From: Ilumatobacter nonamiensis YM16-303
Lineage (GTDB): Bacteria > Actinomycetota > Acidimicrobiia > Acidimicrobiales > Ilumatobacteraceae
DNA length: 64,000 bases
Reading direction: 5' to 3'
NCBI RefSeq assembly: GCF_000350145.1
Contig: NZ_BAOL01000008.1
Span: 1-64,000, forward strand
The notes under the pieces were generated by a model. It saw only the letters and a program-made list of their open reading frames with translations. It made no database searches and was not told the DNA's origin. The position numbers and the translations under genes were made by a program. Below, piece by piece: positions 44,111 through 53,642 of the stretch (its first letter is position 1; every line of letters begins with the position of its first letter).

Positions 44111-45309
44111 CAACCTGCTCCGCCCATCTCGTCGGCGAGGATGTCCATCATCTGGGCCACGTCCTTGTCGCCGCGCCCGGACAGGCTCATGAGCACGGTC
44201 TGGCCCTCGATCTCCGGGGCTGCCCGTGCGAGCCAGGCCAGTGCGTGCGCCGATTCCAGCGCCGGGATGATCCCTTCCGTTTCCGACATCAGTCGGAACG
44301 CGGCGATCACTTCGTCGTCGGTGACGTTCGGATAGTCGGCGCGCCCGATCGCTGCGAGGTGAGCGTGCTCGGGCCCGACACCGGGGTAGTCGAGACCGGC
44401 CGAGATCGAGAGCGCTTCCTCGACCTGTCCGACCTCGTCCTGCATGAGATAGCTGCGTGATCCGTGGACGACGCCCGGCGTGCCGCGTCCGACGGCGGCG
44501 CCACCGGCGGGTTCGACGCCCACCAGCCGCACGTCGGGTTCATCGACGAAGCCGGCGAAGATGCCCATCGCGTTCGAACCGCCGCCGACACAGGCAACGA
44601 CGAGATCGGGCATCGCACCGGTCATCTCCTGGATCTGGGCGTGCGCCTCGTCGCCGATGATCGACTGGAACTGGCGCACCATGAACGGGTACGGATGTGG
44701 TCCGACCACCGAGCCTAGACAGAAGTGGGTGTCGGACACGTTCGCGACCCAGTGCCGCATCGCCTCGTTGACCGCGTCCTTCAGTGTCTTGCTCCCGGAG
44801 TGCACCGACTCGACTTCGGCCCCGAGCAGCTTCATCCGGAAGACGTTGAGCGCCTGGCGGTCGACGTCGACCGCCCCCATGTACACCTTGCACTCGAGGC
44901 CCATGAGGGCGGCTGCCGTGGCGCTGGCCACCCCGTGCTGTCCGGCGCCCGTGTCGGCGACGATCCGCTTCTTCCCCATCCGCTTCGCGAGCAGGGCCTG
45001 GCCGATGACGTTGTTGATCTTGTGCGAGCCGGTGTGGTTGAGATCCTCGCGCTTCAGGATCAACCGGATTCCGAGCCTCTCGCCAAGGTTGTGACACTCC
45101 GTGAGGATCGACGGCCGACCGGAGTACTGCGTGTGCACCTGGGTGAGTTCCTCGCGGAACGCCGGGTCGGACCATGCGTCGTCGAAGGCCTCCTCCAGCT
45201 CCTGACAGGCCGGGACCAGCGTCTCGGGGACGAATCGGCCGCCGAACTCGCCGAAGCGTCCGGTCGGATCGGGGGGTGCGCTCAAGGTGTTGCTGGGTGA
45301 CGACGTCAT
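44110..45309 (-). CDS. trpB: Tryptophan synthase beta chain
   Basis: A 399-residue PLP enzyme condensing indole and serine to tryptophan. The PLP lysine is in [17 protein letters not shown] and [10 protein letters not shown] bind the substrate and the PLP phosphate, and the length is normal. The start MTSSPSNTL at 45309 gives the usual short leader; a 37-residue upstream extension is out of family. No trpC or trpD is adjacent: the MBL-rhodanese gene and trpF come next, on opposite strands. Confidence 0.97.
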   Translation of the reverse strand: MTSSPSNTLSAPPDPTGRFGEFGGRFVPETLVPACQELEEAFDDAWSDPAFREELTQVHTQYSGRPSILTECHNLGERLGIRLILKREDLNHTGSHKINNVIGQALLAKRMGKKRIVADTGAGQHGVASATAAALMGLECKVYMGAVDVDRQALNVFRMKLLGAEVESVHSGSKTLKDAVNEAMRHWVANVSDTHFCLGSVVGPHPYPFMVRQFQSIIGDEAHAQIQEMTGAMPDLVVACVGGGSNAMGIFAGFVDEPDVRLVGVEPAGGAAVGRGTPGVVHGSRSYLMQDEVGQVEEALSISAGLDYPGVGPEHAHLAAIGRADYPNVTDDEVIAAFRLMSETEGIIPALESAHALAWLARAAPEIEGQTVLMSLSGRGDKDVAQMMDILADEMGGAG

Positions 45310-45443
45310 CGTGGCACGAGAGTACCGAGCGGTTGCCGACCGCGACAGATCGGTTTGGGCCGACGGGACCGGCTCGAGACCGGCGACGGTGGATTCCGCT
45401 CCGTTCGCCGACGCGTACACTCGCGACGTCGACAGGAGGAATC

Positions 45444-46802
45444 GTGCAGGTCATCACCGTTGAAACGCCCTCGCTCGGCGATCGTTCGTACATCGTCCAC
45501 GATGAGTCGGTCGCACTCGTCATCGATCCGCAGCGCGACATCGACCGGATCATCGAACGAGCAACCGCAGCGAGCGTGAAGATCACCCACGTCGCCGAGA
45601 CGCACGTGCACAACGACTACGTGAGTGGGGGTCTCACCCTCGCCCGTGTCACGGGAGCCCGCTACCTCCACGCGGCGGCCGAGCCGCTCCGCTTCGACCA
45701 TCACGGTGTCGCCGACGGTGACACGGTCGACGTCGGAACGATGACCGTCGAGGTGCGTCACACCCCCGGCCACACGCCGCACCATCTGACCTACGTCGTG
45801 ACCGATGGTGACGATGCGCCCGCTCTCTTCACCGGAGGGTCGTTGCTCTACGGAACGGTCGGACGTACCGATCTGATCGGACCGGACCAGATCGAGGAAT
45901 TGACGCACGCCCAATACCGATCCGTCCATGCGCTGGCCGAGTCGCTGCCCGGCGAGTCCGTCGTGTATCCCACCCACGGTTTCGGCAGCTTCTGCGCCTC
46001 GGCCGCGAGTGATCTCGAATCGGACGGCACGCTCGCCGGCGAGCGTGCCGTCAACGTCGCCCTCACCGAGACCGACGAGAACGCGTTCGTCGAGCGTTTG
46101 ATCTCGGGGCTCGACGCGTTCCCGCGGTACTACGCGCAGATGGGCCCGCTCAATGTCGCGGGCGGCGCGGCGATCGACCTCTCCCCTCCCGCTCCCGTCG
46201 ACCCGATCGAGCTGGCGCGCCGCATTCACCGTGGCGAGTGGGTCGTCGATCTGCGGAACCGTCGCGAGTTCGCGGCGTCGCACGTCGCCGGCACGATCGG
46301 AGTGGAACTCACGACGAACTTCTCCACCTATCTGGCGTGGCTGGTCCCGTGGGGCATGCCGGTCACGCTGGTCGCCGACGATGCCGACGACATCGCCGAG
46401 GCCCAGCGACAGCTGGTCCGTGTCGGAATCGATCGACCAGCGGGCGCGGCGACCGGCGGCCTCGCGTCATGGTCCGGCGACGCCGACCGTTCCGACTACG
46501 CGGTCACCGACTTCGCGACTCTCCACGCCGTGCCGGATCCGTCGATCCTGGACACCCGTCGCAACGGAGAGTTCGCGTCAGGGCACGTGGCGGGTGCGAC
46601 CCACATTCCGCTCCACGAGCTCCTCGACCGACTCGACGAAGTTCCATCCGGCCTGATCCACGTCCATTGCCAGAGCGGGTATCGGGCGAGCATCGCCGCG
46701 TCGCTGCTCGACCGTGCGGGGCGCGACGTCGTCCTGGTCGATGACAGCTACGACAACGCACCCGACGCCGGGTTCGACATCGTCACCCCAGATTCCGCGT
46801 AA
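45444..46802 (+). CDS. MBL-fold persulfide dioxygenase-like / rhodanese fusion
   Basis: A 452-residue protein. The N-terminal MBL domain (1-~240) has [11 protein letters not shown] (His54, His56, Asp58, with Tyr in place of the last His) and HTPGHTP, like ETHE1-type persulfide dioxygenases fused to rhodanese. Two rhodanese domains follow: the first (about 260-350) lacks an active cysteine, while the second has Cys409 in CQSGYRA. It probably oxidises glutathione-like or mycothiol persulfides and transfers sulfur. AGGAGG at 45434-45439 precedes the GTG start. Confidence 0.86.
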   Translation: MQVITVETPSLGDRSYIVHDESVALVIDPQRDIDRIIERATAASVKITHVAETHVHNDYVSGGLTLARVTGARYLHAAAEPLRFDHHGVADGDTVDVGTMTVEVRHTPGHTPHHLTYVVTDGDDAPALFTGGSLLYGTVGRTDLIGPDQIEELTHAQYRSVHALAESLPGESVVYPTHGFGSFCASAASDLESDGTLAGERAVNVALTETDENAFVERLISGLDAFPRYYAQMGPLNVAGGAAIDLSPPAPVDPIELARRIHRGEWVVDLRNRREFAASHVAGTIGVELTTNFSTYLAWLVPWGMPVTLVADDADDIAEAQRQLVRVGIDRPAGAATGGLASWSGDADRSDYAVTDFATLHAVPDPSILDTRRNGEFASGHVAGATHIPLHELLDRLDEVPSGLIHVHCQSGYRASIAASLLDRAGRDVVLVDDSYDNAPDAGFDIVTPDSA

Positions 46803-46805
46803 CCG

Positions 46806-47459
46806 CTATTCGAAGTCCCAGTTGTAGGGACCTTCGTCGTCACCGAGGTACTGCTCCGGCGCCGCTGCCTTCGCGTTCGCGACGAAACGCATCACCGCGA
46901 TCGGATCCTTCTTGCCGGGTCGACTCTCGACTCCGCTCGCCACGTCGACTCCCCACGGCTCGACCTCGGCGATCGCCGCCCCGACGTTCTCGGGATTCAA
47001 GCCGCCGGCGAGGATCAGCTTCAGCTGCGAGGGTGCATCGCCGGCCAGGTTCCAGTCGAACACCTTGCCCGATCCCGGGTCGGGTGCGTCGAGGAGGATC
47101 ATGTCGGTGCCGTACTGATCGGCCGACGGCAGGTTCTCGTCTCCGGCGGCAAAGGCCTTGATCGTCCAACGGAAGTGCCCCGCGATCTCCTTCGACTGGG
47201 CCGGAGTTTCGCGGCCGTGGAGTTGGACGGCTTTGACGCCGGCCTTGTGGGCGATCTCGACGACGCGGGCGGGAAGCTCGTTGCGGAACACGCCGACGGT
47301 CAACACCTCCGGAGGCAGACGACGCGTGATGTCATAGGCCTTCTGCGGGGCGATCTGGCGCTCGGACGGAGCGAAGATGAAGCCAACGGCGTCAGCTCCC
47401 ATCGCCACGGCGAGCAACGCGTCGTCTTCGTTGGTGATGCCGCAGATCTTCACGAACAT
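46806..47459 (-). CDS. trpF: Phosphoribosylanthranilate isomerase
   Basis: A 217-residue TIM-barrel enzyme of tryptophan synthesis converting phosphoribosylanthranilate to CdRP. MFVKICGITN has the catalytic Cys, LLDAPDPGSGKVFDW the catalytic Asp, and AGGLNPENV and GVDVASGVES bind phosphate. It is separated from trpB-trpA by the oppositely oriented MBL-rhodanese gene, whose stop is only 3 bp away. It is divergent from PPK2. Confidence 0.96.
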   Translation of the reverse strand: MFVKICGITNEDDALLAVAMGADAVGFIFAPSERQIAPQKAYDITRRLPPEVLTVGVFRNELPARVVEIAHKAGVKAVQLHGRETPAQSKEIAGHFRWTIKAFAAGDENLPSADQYGTDMILLDAPDPGSGKVFDWNLAGDAPSQLKLILAGGLNPENVGAAIAEVEPWGVDVASGVESRPGKKDPIAVMRFVANAKAAAPEQYLGDDEGPYNWDFE

Positions 47460-47513
47460 GGTGACGTGACCGTATCTTCTCGAACGGGTACCCGGCGTCT
47501 ATGGTCGGGGCCG

Positions 47514-48257
47514 ATGGGCCGCCTCGATGAGATCGATCTGACACTGCGACTCGACAAGGAAGCGTACGAGCAACGCCTCCGTGACGCTCAGGAGCGGTTC
47601 CTCGAACTCCGCCTCGATCTCGGCGGCCAGACGAACGGTGGACAGATCGGACCAGGACTCCTCGTCGTGGTCGAGGGGCTCGACGCAGGCGGCAAGGGCG
47701 GAGCGATCCGGCGGACCGTCGAGCGGCTCGACCCGCGCCACTACTCGGTGTACTCGTACTCGAAGCCTGATGCACGAGCGAAGCGTCACCATTTCCTGTG
47801 GCGGTTCTGGACCAAGATTCCCGGTCAGGGCGGGATGTGCATCTTCGACCGGAGTTGGTACGGACGGCTCCTCGTCGAACGCGTCGAGGGTTTCGCGACC
47901 CAGGAGCAGTGGAGGCGCGCCTACGACGAGATCGTGCAGTTCGAACGCAGTCTGGTGATGGAAGGCGTGATCGTCGTCAAGTTCTGGCTCCAGGTCAGCC
48001 AGGAGGAGCAACTCGGTCGCTTCGAAGCGCGACAGCACGACCCCCTCAAGCGGTGGAAGCTGAATGAGGAGGACTGGCGCAATCGCGAGAAGTGGCCTCA
48101 GTACTCCGAGGCCATCGAGGACATGTTCGCCAAGACGGATCACGACCTCGCTCCGTGGGACCTCATCTCGGGCGAGCAGAAGAAGTGGGCCCGGGTGCAG
48201 TTCCTCGAGACGTTGAACGAGCGGGTCATCGACGGCGTCGAGCGCTGGAAGGGCTGA
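47514..48257 (+). CDS. ppk2: Polyphosphate kinase 2 (PPK2 family)
   Basis: A 247-residue single-domain PPK2. Walker A is EGLDAGGKGGAIRR, the lid module follows, and Walker B is CIFDRSWYGR; the C-terminal LISGEQKKWARV is typical. It transfers phosphate between polyphosphate and nucleotides; whether it favours ADP/GDP or AMP cannot be read from sequence alone. TATGGT (47500-47505) is 8 nt before the ATG. It is followed 5 nt later by an SDR gene and is probably co-transcribed with it. Confidence 0.93.
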   Translation: MGRLDEIDLTLRLDKEAYEQRLRDAQERFLELRLDLGGQTNGGQIGPGLLVVVEGLDAGGKGGAIRRTVERLDPRHYSVYSYSKPDARAKRHHFLWRFWTKIPGQGGMCIFDRSWYGRLLVERVEGFATQEQWRRAYDEIVQFERSLVMEGVIVVKFWLQVSQEEQLGRFEARQHDPLKRWKLNEEDWRNREKWPQYSEAIEDMFAKTDHDLAPWDLISGEQKKWARVQFLETLNERVIDGVERWKG

Positions 48258-48262
48258 CGAGG

Positions 48263-49138
48263 ATGAAGCGGTTCGAAGGACGGGTCGCCGCCATCACCGG
48301 AGCGGGCTCCGGGATCGGCCGGGCGCTGGCGATCGAACTCGCACGACGCGGCTGCCACCTGTCGCTCAGCGACGTCGATGAGGAAGGACTCGCTGAAACG
48401 GTTCTGCGCTGCGAGCCATCCGGAGTCCGAGTACGCCCGGCACATCTGGACGTGGCTGATCGTGAGGCGGTGTTCGCATGGGCGGAGAACGTCCGGGCCG
48501 ACCACGGCAAGATCAACCTGACCATCAACAACGCCGGAGTCGCCCTGGGCGCCACCGCGACGAGTCAATCGATCACCGATTTCGAATGGTTGATGAACAT
48601 CAACTTCTGGGGCGTGGTCCATGGGACACAGGCGTTCCTCCCCCACCTCCGCGAGTCTGGCGAGGGCCACGTCGTCAACATCTCGAGCGTGTTCGGACTG
48701 ATCAGCATTCCGACCCAGTCCGCGTACAACGCGTCGAAGTTCGGCGTGCGCGGCTTCACCGATGCGTTGCGCATGGAACTCGAGATCGATCAGTGCGGCG
48801 TTTCGTGCACCACCATCCACCCCGGCGGCATCAAGACCAATATCGCCCGCAATGCCCGAACCGACGAGTCGATCGTCATCGGAGGAATGGATCCCGATGA
48901 GTTCGCCGACGAATTCGACCAGAAATTGGCGCGCACCACTCCGGACAAGGCGGCCCTGCAGATTCTCCGGGCCGTCGAGCGCAACCGACGTCGCGCCTTG
49001 ATCGGGCCGGACGCCGTGATGTTCGATCTCGTGTCGCGCCTCCCCGCAGGTCTGTATCAACGGGTCCTCGTGGCGGGGGCCCGTCGCGATCGCGCCAAGC
49101 GAGCAACCGAAGCCGCCGCGACGTCCACGGCAGTCTGA
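48263..49138 (+). CDS. Short-chain dehydrogenase/reductase
   Basis: A 291-residue classical SDR. The cofactor motif is TGAGSGIGRAL, NNAG is intact, and the catalytic Ser (NISSVFG) and Tyr-x3-Lys (YNASK) are present. The C-terminal tail (residues ~240-291) is basic and longer than average, ending RAKRATEAAATSTAV, and may associate with membranes. It begins 5 nt after the PPK2 stop. The substrate is unknown; a hydroxy- or keto-lipid is possible. Confidence 0.88.
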   Translation: MKRFEGRVAAITGAGSGIGRALAIELARRGCHLSLSDVDEEGLAETVLRCEPSGVRVRPAHLDVADREAVFAWAENVRADHGKINLTINNAGVALGATATSQSITDFEWLMNINFWGVVHGTQAFLPHLRESGEGHVVNISSVFGLISIPTQSAYNASKFGVRGFTDALRMELEIDQCGVSCTTIHPGGIKTNIARNARTDESIVIGGMDPDEFADEFDQKLARTTPDKAALQILRAVERNRRRALIGPDAVMFDLVSRLPAGLYQRVLVAGARRDRAKRATEAAATSTAV

Positions 49139-49548
49139 CGACCTCGCGCTGAAGAGGGAGACGTCCGGCGCAGTCTCTCGACTGACCTTCGCCGGAGGTG
49201 TCCGATTCCATCTTGCTCGGGCTGGCCCGTCCGAAGATGGGGTCCGACGAGACACCCTGGTCGAGCGTCCAGCCTCGGTGAGCGACGCGCGCGCACGACC
49301 GTGCGCATCCTGCCGGATCACGAGCGGGTCTGAGGCCTTCGCGGGGCCGCGAGTATGGAGCACGGCACAAGGGCCGGAGTGCGGCGCGCCAGCTCGAGCG
49401 TCGACCGGATTAAGGGGCGGACGCGATGAGTCGGTAGGCGTTGCGTATCCTGCCGGGACTGTTGGGTTGAGGCGCCGAAGTGAGCATCATTTTTTGAGCC
49501 GGGGAGCGGTGTTGTACAGCGAGCAGCTGGCGCCGTTGTCGAGGTGTG
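49139..49548. other. 410-bp gene-free region with an imperfect long inverted repeat
   Basis: No gene is supported on either strand. Two nested arms (GGTGTC/GACACC and CCATCTT/AAGATGG) form an imperfect ~60-nt hairpin at 49197-49256. Two short direct repeats of the type GCGTATCCTGCCGG / GCGCATCCTGCCGG occur near 49301 and 49442. The composition is slightly more AT-rich than nearby coding DNA. It may be a degraded mobile element; no transposase motif survives. Confidence 0.45.
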
Positions 49549-50604
49549 TCAGGCAGTGGTCGTCTCGCTCGGGGGTGTTGGCTGACGAAGCCTCATCAGG
49601 CCAATCCCGACGAATGCGAGTGCAAGTCCGATGAGCGTGGCCAACAATCGCGTGGGCGGACCGCTCAACTGTTCGTCGGTGTCGAACCAGTAGTAGATGA
49701 GCACGGCGTTTGTCAGGAAGAACGCGTAGATCATGTAGTTGGCGCTGTAGAACGCCACTGCACCGAACGAAGAGACGAGCATGAGCACAACGACCAGCCC
49801 GTCAGATCCGGTGACTTCGAGGATCAGGGTCGCGACGACAGCACCAACGAGCGTGCCGATGCCGCGCTGTGTTCCCTTGAGCACAGTTTGGTGCGTGTCG
49901 GGCAGGAACACGATGAGCACCACGATGGAGATCCAGTACGGATCGAGACCATCGGTCGTGATCCGGTACCCGACCACCACCGCGACTGCAACGAGGATCG
50001 CTCGGACCACGCAGTAGATCCCGATCCCGGAGCGTACGAGCGCGCTGAGGTTCGGTCGGGTTGACGGCGGTTCCGACTCGTCCTCGGCGGGTACCGGGAC
50101 GACATGATCCTGCGACCTTCCGATCGCTGAGACGGCTGCGACGAGGATCATCGCCACGACCCCACCCAGCAGGAACGCTGCCGCTGTGATGGGTGGGTCT
50201 TCGGCGCGTGACTCGCCGATCAAGACAGTGATGGCCCACAGGAGTACGAGATAGCCTGCTCGCCCGGCGGCGGACCCGAGTCCGTATGCCAACCCCGTGA
50301 GGTAGGTGACCGCTGCGAGCACGAGCGCCGCCTGCCATGCCGTCTCCGCGGTGACATAGGACAGGAACCCGAACGCGCCGCCGACGAGCGTCACGATTCC
50401 CATATGCACCATTCGCATCCGGAAGTTGCCGTCGCGACCTACCATCACGACGAGGACTGCGGCGATGCCGACCTGCAGCGCACCGACGCCGACGAGCGCC
50501 TCGATGGCCACCGCCACGAGAACCCCGACGATCGCATAGGCAGCCAGGCCGAGATTGAGCTTGGAATGGTCGATTGCGAGGAGGTGTTGCCATCGTCCGA
50601 CCAT
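49549..50604 (-). CDS. FUSC-family membrane protein
   Basis: A 351-residue integral membrane protein with about ten hydrophobic helices in two similar halves. The central cytoplasmic region is acidic (VPAEDESEPPSTRP), and DGLDPYWISIVVLIVFLPDTHQTVLKGTQR with GTLVGAVVATLILEV is the FUSC/YccC signature. Related proteins export aromatic acids or form channel-like transporters. TACGTT (50612-50617) lies 7 nt before the ATG. It shares a strand with a TmrB-like gene, 236 bp away. Confidence 0.82.
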   Translation of the reverse strand: MVGRWQHLLAIDHSKLNLGLAAYAIVGVLVAVAIEALVGVGALQVGIAAVLVVMVGRDGNFRMRMVHMGIVTLVGGAFGFLSYVTAETAWQAALVLAAVTYLTGLAYGLGSAAGRAGYLVLLWAITVLIGESRAEDPPITAAAFLLGGVVAMILVAAVSAIGRSQDHVVPVPAEDESEPPSTRPNLSALVRSGIGIYCVVRAILVAVAVVVGYRITTDGLDPYWISIVVLIVFLPDTHQTVLKGTQRGIGTLVGAVVATLILEVTGSDGLVVVLMLVSSFGAVAFYSANYMIYAFFLTNAVLIYYWFDTDEQLSGPPTRLLATLIGLALAFVGIGLMRLRQPTPPSETTTA

Positions 50605-50840
50605 GCTCGGCAACGTAGCTGAACGGGGCGAGCCGACCGGCAGATCGCTCGAGGCAGAGTCGAATCCTGCTGGCGACAGTCCAGTGCGCAACGAGAGTCC
50701 CCGTGCCGAATTGGCACCCATATTGTCGACCGCCGCTGCGCTCGAGCGCGTCCGCTATCGGCACCGAGGCGCTCCGATACCTGCTCGAGATTGTGCATTG
50801 GTGGCCGGCCCGAAGACGAGGCCATTCGTGCGCCTTGGTT

Positions 50841-51380
50841 CTATGTCCTTTGGGCGAGGCGAGCGGTCACGGTGTCCGCGATCCGTCGCGCTGCGCCTTC
50901 GGGTGCGAGGGCTGTGGTGTCGACAACGAGGTCGGCGGCGTCATCGAGCCATGACCGGGCAGCCCAGTACTTGGCGATGTGGTCGAGTCGCCAATCGAGT
51001 GCTTGGCTCTCGACTTCGTCGGTGGTGATGCGGCGACGGAGCTCTTCCTCGTCGCAGTCGAGGACGACGTGACAGACCGGAAGGCCGCGATCGGCGAACC
51101 CGTGGAGGAGTTCTTCCCAGTAATCGGCGACGAGGACCGTCTGCACGGCGATCATCGCATCCGGATTGGTGTAGCGGTAGATCCGGTCTGCGACCGCGGG
51201 AACCAGCTCTCGCCATGGCGGGAGATCCTGGAAGTCGTCGAACTCTTGGTCCCGCAAGTTGCCGGCGAGCAAGAAGCCAACGTGCTCGGGGTCGAAGAGC
51301 CTCCAACCGGTTTGCTCGAGGAGTGCGGTGGCCGTGGAGGTCTTGCCGACGCCGAAGGTGCCGTTGATCCAGACGATCAT
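50841..51380 (-). CDS. TmrB-like P-loop NTPase (kinase-type)
   Basis: A 179-residue small P-loop protein. WINGTFGVGKTSTA is the Walker A motif, and the sequence MIVWINGTFG...WRLFDPEHVGFLL closely follows Bacillus TmrB, the tunicamycin-resistance ATP-binding protein. A DxD-like segment (VVLDCDEEELRRRI) and an Arg-rich lid are present. It may phosphorylate or sequester a nucleoside-type compound; that function is inferred. TACGGT (51387-51392) ends 6 nt before the ATG. Confidence 0.8.
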   Translation of the reverse strand: MIVWINGTFGVGKTSTATALLEQTGWRLFDPEHVGFLLAGNLRDQEFDDFQDLPPWRELVPAVADRIYRYTNPDAMIAVQTVLVADYWEELLHGFADRGLPVCHVVLDCDEEELRRRITTDEVESQALDWRLDHIAKYWAARSWLDDAADLVVDTTALAPEGAARRIADTVTARLAQRT

Positions 51381-51610
51381 GACTCGACCGTAGACGCAGC
51401 TTGTTGCCGCCGCCCGTGCATCGATGCATGCCGGATGAAGCCGACGATCTCGCCGCCGACGACCCCCGACCGCTCGCGTTCGGCACGGATGCGCTCGAAC
51501 TGCCGCAACCGTACGCAGGAAGACCGTTCGACGCTACGAGCCGTCCAGCTGGATCATGGCAAGGTGAGTCATGCCGCTACCGAACACGGCATTCGGAAGG
51601 AGAAACCAAC

Positions 51611-51982
51611 ATGACCACGATCACGACCGTGTCGACCGTCGCCATCCCGACCAGCAATCAGGATCGCAGCGTGACGTTCTACGTCGATCGACTCGGGTTC
51701 GAGAAACGAGTCGACGTCGAGATGTCCGCCGGGTTCCGTTGGATCGAGGTCGCACCTCCCGGCTCCGACGTCACCGTCACACTCCTGCAAGCAGGCGACG
51801 AGATGCCCGCAGGCCGTGACACCGGGATTCGCCTCGTCGCCACCGATGCAGCCGCTGAACACGAGGCGATGACCGAAGCGGGCGTCGACGTCGGCGAACT
51901 TCTCGATTGGCCCGACGCCCCACTGATGTTCGCGTTTCGCGATGTGGACGACAACACGCTGTATCTCGTCGAGACCGAATGA
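51611..51982 (+). CDS. VOC family protein (glyoxalase-like)
   Basis: A 123-residue single-domain VOC protein: VAIPTSNQDRSVTFYVDRLGFEKR, RWIEVAPPG, then FAFRDVDDNTLYLVETE with the terminal metal Glu. GGAGA lies just upstream of the ATG. It is the first of four tightly spaced genes (51611-53048). Such genes often confer resistance to, or convert, small electrophiles or antibiotics. Confidence 0.84.
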   Translation: MTTITTVSTVAIPTSNQDRSVTFYVDRLGFEKRVDVEMSAGFRWIEVAPPGSDVTVTLLQAGDEMPAGRDTGIRLVATDAAAEHEAMTEAGVDVGELLDWPDAPLMFAFRDVDDNTLYLVETE

Positions 51983-52033
51983 TCCGACACGCGAACCAGC
52001 GTCCAGGAACCCAGACGAACACAGGAGCAGAAC

Positions 52034-52384
52034 ATGAACATCCAAGGCCTCTACGCCGCCGCAGCGGTGACCGACATGGAGCGCGCCGAGGCGTTCTACA
52101 CCGCGCTGCTCGGGCGCGGGCCCGACGATCGGCCGATGGACGGCCTGATCCAGTGGCGCCCGTTCGACAACGCCGGGATCCAACTCTTCGCCGACACCGA
52201 CAACGCCGGACACAGTTCGATCACCATCGTGGCCCCGGACATGGCAGCGGCCCGTCGCGAGCTCAGCTCGAATGGTCTCGACCTCGGAGACGACGTGCAG
52301 GGCGACTTCGGTGTGATCGCCCAGATCTCGGACCCCGACGGGAACCGCATCACCCTGGCCGAACCGCCGCGGGAGATGCCGTGA
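52034..52384 (+). CDS. VOC family protein (second copy)
   Basis: A 116-residue VOC protein (GLYAAAAVTDMERAEAFYTALLG, WRPFDNAGIQLFAD, SDPDGNRITLAEPP). It has only low similarity to the first copy. ACAGGAGCAG precedes the ATG. Its TGA overlaps the start of a 31-residue frame that runs to the DHFR-like gene, so it is translationally coupled to what follows. Confidence 0.83.
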   Translation: MNIQGLYAAAAVTDMERAEAFYTALLGRGPDDRPMDGLIQWRPFDNAGIQLFADTDNAGHSSITIVAPDMAAARRELSSNGLDLGDDVQGDFGVIAQISDPDGNRITLAEPPREMP

Positions 52385-52476
52385 CGATGGAACGCAGATC
52401 ACGTCCCGACGCGACGATCACGAACGTGGTCGACCGTGACAACGGGGTCATCGCCCACCTGGAGGGAACGCGATGA
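52381..52476 (+). CDS. 31-aa coupled small ORF
   Basis: A GTG at 52381 overlaps the TGA of the VOC gene (GTGA), and the frame's own TGA at 52474-52476 overlaps the ATG of the DHFR-like gene (ATGA). The peptide is VTMERRSRPDATITNVVDRD and 11 more residues. It is too short for domain prediction. The double overlap suggests it is translated, either as a real microprotein or as a coupling device. An AGGAGG-like GGAGGG inside it may serve the next gene. Confidence 0.5.
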   Translation: MTMERRSRPDATITNVVDRDNGVIAHLEGTR

Positions 52477-53048
52477 AGCTCGTCATCACGCAGAACATCA
52501 CTCTCGACGGTGTCATCGAGGTCACCGACGCCACCGGCGAATGGTTCGCTCCCGCCGGTGGCGACGCCGACATGTCCGACCTCGAAGCCTCGCTGCGGGA
52601 GATGATGGGCGAGCAGGACGCACAGCTGTACGGACGAAAGACCTTCGAGGCCATGCGGGGTTTCTGGCCGAACCGGACCGACGACACGACCGGCATCACC
52701 GATCACCTCGACACCGTCCGCAAGTACGTGATCTCGACGACGATGACCGACCCCGAGTGGCAGAACTCGACCGTCCTGCACGGCGACCTGATCCCAGCAG
52801 TACGCGACCTCAAGGACCAGCCCGGATCGGTGCTCGGGGTGACCGGCAGCATCAGTGTGTGCCACGCCCTGATCGCTGCGGATCTCGTCGACGAGTACCG
52901 CCTGTTCGTCTACCCGACCGTCGTCAGCCAAGCCCGCCGGCTCTTCGACGGCACCGCCGCTCGACCCTGCGACCTCGAACTCGTCGCCACCCAACAGTTC
53001 CGATCGGGGATCGTTCTGCTCACCTATCGACCTCGCACCACCGCCTGA
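52473..53048 (+). CDS. Dihydrofolate-reductase-family protein (RibD C-terminal domain)
   Basis: A 191-residue RibD_C/DHFR-fold protein: MKLVITQNITLDGVIE at the start, LYGRKTFEAMRGFWP, YVISTTMTDPEW, VTGSISVCHALIAADLVDEYRLFVYPTVV and GTAARPCDLEL. Members are NADPH-binding reductases of unknown substrates. The start overlaps the small ORF (ATGA), and a GGAGGG lies 7 nt upstream. It ends the VOC-VOC-DHFR operon. Confidence 0.87.
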   Translation: MKLVITQNITLDGVIEVTDATGEWFAPAGGDADMSDLEASLREMMGEQDAQLYGRKTFEAMRGFWPNRTDDTTGITDHLDTVRKYVISTTMTDPEWQNSTVLHGDLIPAVRDLKDQPGSVLGVTGSISVCHALIAADLVDEYRLFVYPTVVSQARRLFDGTAARPCDLELVATQQFRSGIVLLTYRPRTTA

Positions 53049-53096
53049 ACTTCGAGGAGACCCACCTCCATCTGTCCGTAGAAGGATCTGAAGGGG

Positions 53097-53642
53097 TCAG
53101 GCGCGCTTGATGTCGGTGCCACCCATGATCGAGATCGTCTTGATGCGGATGAGCGGTGCGTTGGGTGGGGCGGGCGCGTCGGTCAACTGGACGTCGTTGC
53201 CGCCCAGCAGAGCGAAGCCGCTGGGTTCGACCTCGACGCTGTCGGGTACGACGATGGCGGATCCACCCATGACCGACACAACGGTGATCTCCGTGACAGG
53301 ACCCGAGATCGTTGCGCTGCGCAGGTCGAGATCCGCCCCGCCCATGAAGTTGACGACCCGGGTCTTCTTGGCCACCTTCCAGCGGCCGGATCTGTCATCG
53401 CCGCCGAGGACGCCGAAGACCCACTCCCTCGCCTTGGCCGGTACCGACGGCTGGACGACCGCCGGAACATCGGCCGTGAGAGCGACCAATTCCTGCCGGT
53501 ACGTTGCGGTGAGAGCGCCAGCGATCCGATCACCGAACTCATCGAGCGTGATACGCCCGTCGACGACAGCAGTTCGCAGCGTCTGTTCAGCGGCGTCTCG
53601 TTCTTCGGGCGACGCTCGCACCGGGGACTCTTCGTTGCCCAT
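53097..53642 (-). CDS. DUF1707 / LiaF-like cell-wall stress protein
   Basis: A 181-residue protein with an N-terminal DUF1707 domain (RASPEERDAAEQTLRTAVVDGRITLDEFGDR) and a beta-rich LiaF/DUF2154-like C-terminus with repeated 'MGG' strands (VNFMGGADLDL, VSVMGGSAIVV, LLGGNDVQL, ISIMGGTDI). It has no transmembrane segment. Related proteins respond to envelope stress. I used the ATG at 53642, which has TACCGT 7 nt upstream; a GTG at 53651 is an alternative. Confidence 0.83.
   Translation of the reverse strand: MGNEESPVRASPEERDAAEQTLRTAVVDGRITLDEFGDRIAGALTATYRQELVALTADVPAVVQPSVPAKAREWVFGVLGGDDRSGRWKVAKKTRVVNFMGGADLDLRSATISGPVTEITVVSVMGGSAIVVPDSVEVEPSGFALLGGNDVQLTDAPAPPNAPLIRIKTISIMGGTDIKRA

Noticed and set aside
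46826-46845. GGGACCTTCGTC segment as a further DosR box
   Set aside because: Only one half-site (GGGAC) is present and it lies inside the 3' end of trpF, away from any promoter.
49197-49256. Possible integron attC site
   Set aside because: The hairpin lacks the R'/R'' core sites (GTTRRRY/RYYYAAC), and no integrase or gene cassettes are near.
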